Of a stretch of DNA of 64,000 bases, positions 16,655-25,462 are shown in pieces (positions within the stretch are counted from its first letter, which is position 1; each line of letters starts with the position of its first letter). Location: the NCBI GenBank assembly GCA_043808325.1, contig JAZDEY010000034.1, positions 1 to 64,000 of the forward strand, in the 5' to 3' direction. Made by a program: the position numbers and the translations under genes. Under the pieces are notes generated by a model that was not told the DNA's origin, made no database searches, and saw nothing but the letters and a program-made list of their open reading frames with translations. Origin of the DNA: JAZDEY01 sp043808325 [NCBI: Candidatus Eiseniibacteriota bacterium]. GTDB taxonomy: Bacteria; Arandabacterota; Arandabacteria; Arandabacterales.

Positions 16655-18028
16655 TTAATCCAGATAGCCGAGGCTCTTCAGGATCTTCCAGCGGCCGCTC
16701 TCGGTGGCAGATGGGATTGGGGCAGGATGGAGCCCTCCCGGGGCGATCCAGTTGGAGAGCAGCGTGTCGAGCCCGGCAGCCCCCTCGGGGTTCGATGGAT
16801 GAAGATTCCGGGTCTCACCGGGGTCGGCCTTGAGGTCATAGAATTCCTTGGTCAGCGTAGCCGGCGGGTCCTCTCGCCAAACCAGCTTGGCGCTCCCCGT
16901 CCTTATGGCGTGGCGCGGCAGGCACTTCTCGGGAAAGGGGAAGGTCTCCGAAAACGCATAATCGGTGGTCGCCTCAGCCGTACCCCGGACCAGCGGAATC
17001 AGGCTCTTACCTTCGACCTCAGGCGGGCACGCTATCCCCAGCGCCTCGAGGATGGTCGGGAAGATGTCGATGCTCTGGACCAGGCCCGCTACGCGGCGCC
17101 GCGCGGCGTCAATTGACGGGATACGCAGCACCAGCGGGATCAAAATGCATTCCTCGTAGAGCGCAATATCATGCCCGAAGTAGTATTCGTGCTCGTAGAG
17201 AATCTCGCCGTGATCCGAGGTAATGACCACGATCGTATTCTTGAGAAGGTCCAGGGCCGCAAGCTCATCCAGGACCCTGCCCACCTGGACGTCGGTAAAC
17301 GCGATCTCCCCGGCATAGAGCCCTCGAACGTAGTTCAAGTCTGCGTCGGCGAGCGCTATCTTCTCTCGCCAAACCTTCATGGGGAATTCCTCCTGATCGG
17401 TTGCAGGGCCCGTGTAGGCCGTCGAGAATTCCCGGCGATAGCGAGGGGGTGGGTTGTAGGGGCGGTGAGGATGAAACCAATGGATCCACAGGAAGAACCT
17501 GGAATCGCGGTTATCCCTGAGCCAGGTCAGGGCTTCGTCAGTTGTGGGATCTTGCTCGCGCTCGTTCATCTCGCGCCGCACGCGATCGGAGAATGCCAGG
17601 TGGATCGCACGATAACTCTGAAAGCCCTGGTCAAGCCCGTATTTGGCATCAAGCACGTGGCTGCTCAGCATCGCACCGGTAGTGTAGCCGCGGCCTTCCA
17701 AGACCTCGGCGAGGGTGGCGAGCCTGGCATCGACCCGGCTCTCATGGCTTATCGCCTTATGGGTCCTTGGATACATTCCCGTGAATATGGACGTGTGCGA
17801 TGGTAAGGTCTCGGGTGACTGGCAGACAGCCTGCTCAAAGACGACGGCATCCTTGGCGAAGGCATCTATCCTCGGGCTTGTCGGTCTCTGGAACCCGTAG
17901 CAGCCGAGGTAGTCAGCTCGCAGGGTATCTATAGTTATGACAATCACGTTGAGACCGGGCTTCTTGCCGCAGCCGGCGACGAGCAGAGCGGCCAGTGCGC
18001 CCAGCGCGACGTACTTTCTAAACTTCAA
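16655..18028 (-). CDS. Sulfatase-like lipoprotein (alkaline phosphatase superfamily)
   Basis: The 457-residue protein starts at TTG with GAGGAGG upstream. It carries a lipoprotein signal (LVAGC, Cys20) and then a sulfatase/phosphodiesterase domain: VIVITIDTLRADYLGCYG (metal site), SPETLPSHTSIFTGMYP (nucleophile region), VVITSDHGEILYEH (metal site) and a C terminus ending KSLGYLD. At the position where sulfatases have the Cys or Ser that becomes formylglycine (CxPSR) this protein has Thr (TLPSH). It therefore may be a phosphatase or phosphotransferase rather than a true sulfatase. It is one of four paralogues in the window. Confidence 0.85.
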   Translation of the reverse strand: MKFRKYVALGALAALLVAGCGKKPGLNVIVITIDTLRADYLGCYGFQRPTSPRIDAFAKDAVVFEQAVCQSPETLPSHTSIFTGMYPRTHKAISHESRVDARLATLAEVLEGRGYTTGAMLSSHVLDAKYGLDQGFQSYRAIHLAFSDRVRREMNEREQDPTTDEALTWLRDNRDSRFFLWIHWFHPHRPYNPPPRYRREFSTAYTGPATDQEEFPMKVWREKIALADADLNYVRGLYAGEIAFTDVQVGRVLDELAALDLLKNTIVVITSDHGEILYEHEYYFGHDIALYEECILIPLVLRIPSIDAARRRVAGLVQSIDIFPTILEALGIACPPEVEGKSLIPLVRGTAEATTDYAFSETFPFPEKCLPRHAIRTGSAKLVWREDPPATLTKEFYDLKADPGETRNLHPSNPEGAAGLDTLLSNWIAPGGLHPAPIPSATESGRWKILKSLGYLD

Positions 18029-18229
18029 CGGGCCTCCTCAAGAACGACATCAAGCCTGTCAGACCGAGACACCATGGTGAGTGCCTCAGATGCAGATAAT
18101 CTACCAAACACGGGCCCCCTCAGTCAATCCGATGGTGGCGGCGTGCGCTCATCTGATCGGTGTGGTGGCCGGGGATCAGTGCTATACTTACGGGAGAGGA
18201 GTTGCATCCAGGCAAAGGGGTTATTGGGT

Positions 18230-20083
18230 ATGAGATCCGCCAGGGTTGGGAGACACGCTGAGGGAGAGCCCGTCGCCGAGGGTCAGGGTGGGGTGCCTCG
18301 CAGAAGGAGAATGGCTTTTATCTTTCCTCTTTCCGCCTTGTGCATTCTGGCCTTAGCGGGCTTCCTTCTATTCTGGAAGCTCGGTGCCACCAGTTTCCAT
18401 GATGGCGATGAGGCCACCTATGCTCAGTGCGCGAAGGAGATGATGGCGCGCGGAGACTACCTGAACGTTCACTTCCGTGGGGAGCCCTTCCTCGAAAAAC
18501 CCCCGGTGAAAATATGGTTGATCACTTTGGGCTACCGTCTCTTCGGCATCGGAGAGCTGGGTGCAAGATTGAGCTCCGCGCTCTTTGCGCTCAGCACGGT
18601 CGCGATCACCATACTTCTTGGTAGGCGTCTGTTCGGGGCCTCCCTGGGGCTGCTCGCCGGTTTGATCCTCATCTCTTCGACCCAGTTCGTCCACGAACAC
18701 TGCGGCCGGGCAGCGGAAATGGAGCCCGAGACGGTCTTTCTCTACGTCGCTTCGATGGCTTGTCTATGGTTCGCGCGAAGGGACGATCGCTGGTTCTATG
18801 CCTTTGCCGCATTGGTGGGAACGCTGGCGATGACCAAAGGGCCGCTATTTGCCCCCATCCTTGTCATTGCCGCTCTGTTCCTGGCGACTGATCGGCCGCG
18901 CGTTCACATTGCGCGACGGACCGCGTTCCTGAGCACCCTGGTCTTCCTCGTCATCGCCCTGCCCTGGCACATCCATCAATTGCTCGTACACGGTACCCTC
19001 TTCCTGAGGCTTTACCTAGGCGAGCAGATCATTAACCGGTTCTTGGGAATCAAGCACAGTGTGGTGCCCGGTGCCATCGTCGGAATTACCCGCCAACCCG
19101 CAATTAGGCTCTATGGCTCCGTCGTCTTCCACTCTCTGTTTCCTTGGGGTGTGCTCCTCCTGCCGGCCTTGGCCTACCAGGTCCGAGAAGTGCTGAGAAA
19201 GCGTTCGGGCGCAACTCGGCTCCTGCTTATCTGGATCATCGTATTCGCTCTTACCATCGGTTTCTCGAAGGGCAAACTGCCCTGGTACGCGATTCCAATG
19301 CTGCCCGCTCTGGCCCTTTCGATCGCGTGCTTCTGCAGAAAGATGGTCGCGTTTCAGCCCCGATGGCTATACTTCGCTCTTATGGCTGCGGCTTTCGGCT
19401 TGTCACTGCTGTTCTTGCCATCGCACCAGTATGATCCATACTCAAGGCGGGCGATGGCCTGGCCCAGCGAAAATCCTGACGTCGTCACCGCGTGGACGAT
19501 GAAGCCGTGGGTGCCACTCGGTTTGGTTCCGGGTTTCTTGACCCTGCTTCTGATCTGCATTGCGGTCTGGGTCGGGGTGGGGTACCGCCGGGCTCCGGCA
19601 CAGGGCCGACTGCGTACGGCCCTCTGGATTGCGCTGCTATGTTCGTTTGCCTTTTCGTCAATCTATCGGACTGTCCTTCCCCTGAGAGGCATGGAGCACC
19701 GGATCCCGATCGCGAAGTGCCAGGATGCGGTCCGGAAGGCAGGGTTGCATCCCAAGCGCGCAATCCTTCTGGGGCACGGGCCGGAAGAGTCTCAGTCTCG
19801 TGCCACTGACTATTTCTATCTGGACAATCTCTCCGGGGGAAATATCTTGGCCCCGGAGCGGACCGGAGATCTTGGAGCGGACTCGGTACTGCAGAGCGGC
19901 GGATCGGTCGTCCTGGCGGACTCGCAATTCGGCGCCGCTCTTGCCGAGGCTGGCCTGGGGACGCCACTGTTGAGCGAAGAGGGTCTCACCGCGTTCTATT
20001 TCGAGGGCCAGCCGGGAATCAACACGATTAGAAAGGTCCTGGCCCAGGAAAAGGCCAAGGCAACTAGATTTCGCCCTATGTAG
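18230..20083 (+). CDS. ArnT-like GT-C glycosyltransferase
   Basis: The 617-residue integral membrane protein of the ArnT/PMT type transfers sugars from polyprenyl phosphate on the outer face of the inner membrane. The first loop has the catalytic Asp-Glu (HDGDEATYAQCAKEMM) and the following EPFLEKPPVKIWL, which is close to ArnT/GT83. About ten transmembrane segments follow, then a soluble periplasmic tail of about 120 residues. The frame is open from 18074, but ATG 18230 is preferred because AAAGGGG lies upstream and the hydrophobic domain begins soon after; ATG 18311 is a further option. The acceptor is unknown. Sulfatase-like genes lie on both sides. Confidence 0.82.
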   Translation: MRSARVGRHAEGEPVAEGQGGVPRRRRMAFIFPLSALCILALAGFLLFWKLGATSFHDGDEATYAQCAKEMMARGDYLNVHFRGEPFLEKPPVKIWLITLGYRLFGIGELGARLSSALFALSTVAITILLGRRLFGASLGLLAGLILISSTQFVHEHCGRAAEMEPETVFLYVASMACLWFARRDDRWFYAFAALVGTLAMTKGPLFAPILVIAALFLATDRPRVHIARRTAFLSTLVFLVIALPWHIHQLLVHGTLFLRLYLGEQIINRFLGIKHSVVPGAIVGITRQPAIRLYGSVVFHSLFPWGVLLLPALAYQVREVLRKRSGATRLLLIWIIVFALTIGFSKGKLPWYAIPMLPALALSIACFCRKMVAFQPRWLYFALMAAAFGLSLLFLPSHQYDPYSRRAMAWPSENPDVVTAWTMKPWVPLGLVPGFLTLLLICIAVWVGVGYRRAPAQGRLRTALWIALLCSFAFSSIYRTVLPLRGMEHRIPIAKCQDAVRKAGLHPKRAILLGHGPEESQSRATDYFYLDNLSGGNILAPERTGDLGADSVLQSGGSVVLADSQFGAALAEAGLGTPLLSEEGLTAFYFEGQPGINTIRKVLAQEKAKATRFRPM

Positions 20084-20202
20084 GGTGGACCGGCGAGAAT
20101 CTCACGCTGTGGTTTCACATAGGGCAACCTCGGCATCCTGGGAATCGGCCCGGTGTCTCGACGTGACCTGTCAGCGATGATACCACGTTAGGCTTGTGCT
20201 CC

Positions 20203-20228
20203 AGGACAAGGATGGGTATGCTTGTCCT
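20203..20228 (+). promoter_or_regulatory. 8-bp hairpin touching the GTG start of the next gene
   Basis: AGGACAAG (20203-20210) and CTTGTCCT (20221-20228) pair perfectly around a 10-nt loop, and the GTG start at 20229 follows at once. In mRNA this would bury any ribosome-binding site, so it may control initiation, or the true start may be elsewhere. Confidence 0.4.
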
Positions 20229-22046
20229 GTGAAAATCTCATTTGATTTCAGAGTTATCGAGGCTGGCACAAGGAGGGGGTCTGGCCGGGGCCGGAGGGTA
20301 TTCGCCATCGCCGCGCTCCTGGCGGCGGGGTTGTTGACATTCTGCGCTTCATGCTCCAAGCCCCCAGCGAAACCCAATGTGGTCCTAATTGTTATGGATG
20401 CGCTGCGCCCCGACTATCTCGGTTGCTACGGCTGTGACCGGCCGACGTCCCCACACATAGATGATCTCGCCCGCCAAGGCATCCTCTTTGAGAACGCCTT
20501 CACCCATGCGTCGTGGACCAAGCCTTCGTTCGCGAGCTTGCTGACCTCGCTCTACCCCTTCCAGCACGGCGTGGTGGATTGGGAATCGGTAATGCCTGAT
20601 ACCATATCCACCCTGCCCGAGGTTCTGCGGCAGAACGGGTACAGTACATCGGGCGTCATCAATATGCTCGGCATCACCGGTGAGTTCAAAGTCACCAAGG
20701 GGATAGACAAGCTGAGTGAAGCCCCCAAGGGCGAGCTGAACGCCACCCGGATCACCGATACCGCTCTCGCCCTGATCAAGAACTCATCCACTCCCTTCTT
20801 TATTCTGATCCACTATTACGATACCCATTGGCCGTATAAGCCTCCGCCCGAGTACCTCGAATTGGTCCGCAGAACGGATGATCCCAATCCATTTGCCTCG
20901 AGAGCAGCCGCGCGCGCGGAGCGCAACGAGAGGCCGTCCCAGGAATACATAGACCGCCAGAGTCTGCTTTATGCCGCTTGCGTGAAGTACGTCGATGACG
21001 AGATCGGGAGGTTGGTGGAGTCTCTGGATAGGATCAGCCCGCGCTCGGAGACCGTCGTCATTATCACTGCCGACCACGGGGAAGCCTTCTGGGAGCACGG
21101 GGCACGCGCTCACGGCACAGACCTCTACGACGAAGCGATACGGGTTCCTCTCATAATCCATTATCCTGCTCGGTTTCACAAGACACGCAGAATTGAATCA
21201 CTGGTGCGGCACATCGATCTAATGCCTACCATCCTCGAGCTCACGGGGGCAACCGACAGCGGTCACCGCGAAGGCCTGAGTCTGGTCGGGCTTATTGAGA
21301 ACGCCAAGCGAACCGGAGGGGGCGGTAAGTTTCTTCCTGCGAGTTGCGCCTTGAGCGAACTCAACCTCAGGAGGGTGCCCGACCTTAAGTCGATACGCAC
21401 GGCTAATAGGAAGATCATAGTGGAGCCGGCAACCTCGGTGGTTCAACTCTACGATGTGATAGGCGATCCCGGCGAGACCACCAACCTGTGGCCAGGGCTC
21501 TTCGGGCCCCGTGATTCCCTCTTCGAGATGGTGAGCAAGATTCCCGGCGCAAGCCTGAACGGCTGGCGAGTCGGTCTCACGGGGTTGGACACAACCAGCG
21601 CCGTTGCCGTGCGAGTGAGCGTCCTGGATGGGGGGCGGCTGCTCCTGGCCCGGAAAGTGACCGCCCCCGGGGACGTCAGCCTGGAGGTCGATGCTGACAG
21701 CTCCACACTCAATGTGAAAGCAAGACCGGCCGGTCTCCAAATCCTGCTCTTCGATTGCGTTCCGCAGGATGCCCGAATCACCGTCGAGATCACTGCTCGC
21801 GGCACCCCGCTTCCCGCGGCGATCTACACCGGCATGCAGGGGCGAGGTACGCCTGGCGCAACGATTAGGCTCGATCCCGAGAGCAGCCGCGGACTGCCCG
21901 GGACTTTCCAGCAATTCCGCGCGTCCTCACAGCCGGGTGCATTTGTCTGGTGGTCGCCTGGTGAAGCAATCGGCAAGCCCGGCAAGGAAGTGACGCTTAC
22001 GCCGGAGGAGACCAAACGGCTCCGGGCACTCGGATACATCCAGTGA
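20229..22046 (+). CDS. Sulfatase-like exported protein with C-terminal beta domain
   Basis: This protein of about 605 residues has an N-terminal hydrophobic segment ending in a Cys pair (a possible but non-ideal lipobox, FCASC). The alkaline-phosphatase-superfamily domain shows VVLIVMDALRPDYLGCYG, HASWTKPSFASLLTSLYPFQHGVV and VIITADHGEAFWEHG. Thr replaces the formylglycine Cys (TKPSF), and Phe replaces the Arg of CxPSR. A C-terminal domain of about 190 residues with low-identity beta structure ends in TKRLRALGYIQ. It is closely related to the broken gene at 22092-23861 and to 46577-48370. GTG 20229 is chosen as start because the signal sequence then begins with a normal positively charged stretch; GTG 20196 is also possible. 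Confidence 0.8.
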   Translation: MKISFDFRVIEAGTRRGSGRGRRVFAIAALLAAGLLTFCASCSKPPAKPNVVLIVMDALRPDYLGCYGCDRPTSPHIDDLARQGILFENAFTHASWTKPSFASLLTSLYPFQHGVVDWESVMPDTISTLPEVLRQNGYSTSGVINMLGITGEFKVTKGIDKLSEAPKGELNATRITDTALALIKNSSTPFFILIHYYDTHWPYKPPPEYLELVRRTDDPNPFASRAAARAERNERPSQEYIDRQSLLYAACVKYVDDEIGRLVESLDRISPRSETVVIITADHGEAFWEHGARAHGTDLYDEAIRVPLIIHYPARFHKTRRIESLVRHIDLMPTILELTGATDSGHREGLSLVGLIENAKRTGGGGKFLPASCALSELNLRRVPDLKSIRTANRKIIVEPATSVVQLYDVIGDPGETTNLWPGLFGPRDSLFEMVSKIPGASLNGWRVGLTGLDTTSAVAVRVSVLDGGRLLLARKVTAPGDVSLEVDADSSTLNVKARPAGLQILLFDCVPQDARITVEITARGTPLPAAIYTGMQGRGTPGATIRLDPESSRGLPGTFQQFRASSQPGAFVWWSPGEAIGKPGKEVTLTPEETKRLRALGYIQ

Positions 22047-22091
22047 ACACAGCCGGGTCAGGTCTGATCGATTGCCCGCAACGCAGCCGGT

Positions 22092-23861
22092 CTACTGAAG
22101 ATAGCCCAAGGACCTGAGGAGTTGCTTCTCTTCGGAAGTGAGCGGCACCCGCTTGCCACGGCGGCGCATCTCCTCGCCCGGTAGCCACCAGATGAACATC
22201 CTGGGGGCGTCCGACTGCAGCTGTTCCTGGTAGGCATCAGGTAGCCCGCGGGCCTCGGTCAGGCTCACAGGAAACGCTTCGCCGACGGTGTTCTGTCCGC
22301 TCTTGCCGACATAGATTGTGCCGGGCTCTGGCCTGCCTTCTGCAAGCACCTTGAAGATTACCGCCGCGCCCTTCGGCTCAGTATCGAAGAAAACTGTGCC
22401 GGGGCTCTTCGGGGCTATCGTGATCTTGACGGAGGTACTGTCCTGGGAGGCCGCGGCGACCATTCCTGGATAACCTGCCAGCTTGCCTAGCGTGCTCACC
22501 TGCCCACCGTCCACGCGGGCCTCTACCTCGACCTTGAGGTCAGGGACTCTTCCCGCTAAACTCACCCTCCATCCCCCCAGAGTACTGCCGGCGACCTTTG
22601 CCATCAAGCCAGATAGCGAATCTCCAAATGCAATCCCTTCACCCCAATGATTGACACTCTCGTCCGGATCTTCCCGAAGATTGTACAAACTGACCAGTGC
22701 CGTTGCCGGCTCCACGATCAGTTTCCAGCCGGCAGTACGCAGCGACTTGGTGTCCAGGTTCTTCCTTTGCATCACGTCGCTTTCAGAGAGAGCCACGTCT
22801 TGAGGAAACAGGCTTCCGGGGGTCGCGACTCGCTTCCGCTTCTCGATCAGCGGAACCAGGCTTGCTCCCTCGCGATGCTGGTTGTCACGGGCCCCGACCA
22901 GTTCAACCACGGTCGGCAAGAGGTCAACCAGCCTCACCTGCTGATCGATTCTCGCGGGGCCACGATACTTGGCGGGATAACGGATTATCAGCGGGACCCG
23001 CAGGACCTCGTCAAAGAGGTTGGTCCTGTGCGTGCCCTTGCCATGCTCTCAGAGAGCCTCGCCATGGTCGGCGGTCAGGATAAGCACCGTGCTGCGCTCG
23101 AGTCCGGCTTTACGCAGAAAGGCGACCAGCCTGCCGATGTTGTCGTCGACGTACCTTATCGAAGCGCTGTAAAGCAGTCTTTGCCGCTCTGCTAACATCT
23201 GGGACGGCGCCGACCCTTCCTCGTCGTACGATTCCGCGGACGAGCCGATCGGGCTCGTCTCGCCCGGCTTGAGGACAAGGTCGACATACTTAGCCGGCGC
23301 CGGGTAGGGCCAATGGGTATTGAAATAGTGGATCATAATGAAAAACGGCTTGGAGGATTTCCCAATGAGATCTATAGCATCATCAGTCATCAAGGCGGCA
23401 TCGCGGAGATACTTGGGGTATTCCTTCCTCTCGTCTATGCCCTGGGTCACGTTGAACGACCCCGCAATTCCGAACATGGTGATCAGGCTCATCGTATGGT
23501 AACCGTGGCTTCGGAGTATCTCGGGCAGCGTAACAATCGTATCGGACATCACGGCTTCCCAGTCCACTACGCCGTGCTGAAACGGATACAGCGAGGTCAG
23601 GAAGCTTGCAAATGAAGGCTTGGTCCAGGAGGCATGCGTTATGGCCGTCTCGAAAAGGGCACTTTCGCCGGCCAGGCTGTCGATGTTAGGCGACGTGGGA
23701 CGATCGAACCCGTAGCAGCCCAGAAAATCAGGCCGGAGGGCATCAACGACAATGAGCACTACGTTGGGGTTGCGCGGTTGCCTGGAGCAGGAGACCAGGA
23801 GCAGGCAGGCTGCCACCGAGATGAGAAACCCGACACAGCCGGGAAAGCGAGGACCTCTCAT
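22092..23861 (-). pseudogene. Sulfatase-like gene interrupted by one in-frame TGA
   Basis: Two pieces in the same reading frame (23861 to 23049, and the continuation to 22092) together give a 590-codon protein collinear with the 20229 and 46577 paralogues. The break is a single TGA at 23049-23051 between GEAL and EHGKGTHRTNLFDEVLRVPL. The paralogue reads GEAFWEHG there, so the lost codon is Trp (TGG to TGA). Everything else is intact: signal peptide with LLVSC, WTKPSFASFLTSLYPFQHGVV, and the C-terminal EEKQLLRSLGYLQ. UGA is an ordinary stop in neighbouring genes, so recoding genome-wide is excluded. A recent nonsense mutation, strain variation or a sequencing error are the options. Confidence 0.85.
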
Positions 23862-23956
23862 ACTCCCTTCTTCCCTTAGGTTGAGATCATCCGAGATAGT
23901 CCCTTCGGCTCAGCCGACGGCCGTACCGATCATTATATCGGAGCGCTGCACGGTAG

Positions 23957-25462
23957 TCAACGGGTGCGCGGTACCCAGTGATACAGGTGCACGCTCGCCG
24001 GATAGAGGTCCCAGGTCTTGACGTGCTCCGCCCGCCCTTGGAGGGCCGGGAATCGCAGCTCGGCGGGGCTGCCGGACTGTAGGAGCCACACGTCGCTGCC
24101 GCTCGCGAACGGCTCGAAGCGCCGCTCGCCGGCGCCGGCCGGCAGTATGATCAGAGGATGGTGTCCGAAGAAATCCGCTCTCATATAGTAGATGAACATG
24201 GCGTGGATCTTGGAGTCACCCGAGAAGTGAATCCTGTCGCCTTCCTTCATGTATCGTTCGGTCTCGGCAACGACATCTCGCCAGTCCGCTTGGTGGAACG
24301 CATAAGCCGGATGCTGACCGGGGAGGAGGGGGCTCGCTGAGACCGCGAGCACCAGAACCAGGTAGGTCAAGTTCGATCCCATTCCTCGCGCAGTCAGAAA
24401 TCGGGTTGCTGCCCCAAGCCCGCCAGCGACCAGCGCGACCGTAATGGGGTAGGCGAAGAGGAAGTACTTGGGATCGATGAAGTGCGCCGGCCTCCAGAGC
24501 AAGAGCATCAGGAAGGGTACGGTCCAGACCGTGGCGAAGACCAGCGCCGCACCCCGAAGCTTCCGATCCACGAAACCCCAGAGGACGAGAACCCCTTGGA
24601 GACAACAAGGGACGATTCCCCATCCCAGAGATCTATAAACGGTCTTTCTCACGAGATCCAGGGTGACTCCCCGGCCGATGCGCTTGCCGATCCCCACCAC
24701 TTTGCCCTCGAACACGGACTCGGTGATGATGCGCCGCATGGCACCGGCCCAGGGCGCATAGGCTATCGCTACCAACCCTAGCGCCAGCAGACCTAATATG
24801 AACTGGCGGTTCCGATAGCCCGGTGCCCAGGCCCCGCTTACCGAGTTCCTCAGCACGGTGATGAGGAAGACCAGAATCTGAACCGCCACAAGGAACACGG
24901 CGAAGTAGTGAGTATACAAATTGAGCGCCGATAGAACGGCGACGATCAGAAAATACCTGCGCTCGCCGGTCTTTAGCAGGCGGAGAAATGCCCAGGTCGA
25001 GAAGGCCGAGAATGCCAGGAACATCGCGTAAGGGCGCAGCTCGGTCGAGAAAAGCCAATGGTATGGAGAAAGCGCACCTACGAGAAAAGCTGCGATCCCT
25101 GCCCTGCGGCCGGCGATCGAACGAGCAACAAGGAAGATCCCCACCAAGGAAGCGATTCCAAAGATGAGGGAAAAGACCCGCAGGGAGAATTCGGTCGACG
25201 GCAGGACCATCCGCCAGGCAGCTACGAGGATGAAATAGAGTGGCGGGTGCACATCCTTGACGCAGAAGGCGATTGCCTGGGAAACGGAGGTGGTGTTCAT
25301 CATGGTGAACCGCTCGTCGAACCAAATCGCTCGGTGGGCGATCATAAGCCGCGGCACAAGCGCGGCGACCAAAAGGGCCAAAGCAATGAGGAGATGTGAC
25401 CGATCGATTCGTGGTCGGCTCACGCTACCGGGCACACTGGCGATCAAGGCTGCGGGCCTCAC
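23957..25462 (-). CDS. GT39/PMT-like GT-C glycosyltransferase
   Basis: The 501-residue polytopic membrane protein has the catalytic Asp-Glu in the first periplasmic loop (WFDERFTM), followed by VHPPLYFILVAAW, which is typical of PMT_2-type (family 39-like) glycosyltransferases using polyprenyl-phosphate sugars. Roughly ten transmembrane helices are followed by a short soluble tail. Its GTG start overlaps the TGA of the upstream phosphoesterase gene (GTGA at 25459-25462), so the two are translationally coupled. The sugar and acceptor are unknown. Confidence 0.85.
   Translation of the reverse strand: MRPAALIASVPGSVSRPRIDRSHLLIALALLVAALVPRLMIAHRAIWFDERFTMMNTTSVSQAIAFCVKDVHPPLYFILVAAWRMVLPSTEFSLRVFSLIFGIASLVGIFLVARSIAGRRAGIAAFLVGALSPYHWLFSTELRPYAMFLAFSAFSTWAFLRLLKTGERRYFLIVAVLSALNLYTHYFAVFLVAVQILVFLITVLRNSVSGAWAPGYRNRQFILGLLALGLVAIAYAPWAGAMRRIITESVFEGKVVGIGKRIGRGVTLDLVRKTVYRSLGWGIVPCCLQGVLVLWGFVDRKLRGAALVFATVWTVPFLMLLLWRPAHFIDPKYFLFAYPITVALVAGGLGAATRFLTARGMGSNLTYLVLVLAVSASPLLPGQHPAYAFHQADWRDVVAETERYMKEGDRIHFSGDSKIHAMFIYYMRADFFGHHPLIILPAGAGERRFEPFASGSDVWLLQSGSPAELRFPALQGRAEHVKTWDLYPASVHLYHWVPRTR

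Noticed and set aside
23049-23051. UGA recoded as Trp in this organism
   Set aside because: Many neighbouring genes end in TGA with the next gene overlapping at that point, so UGA works as a stop.
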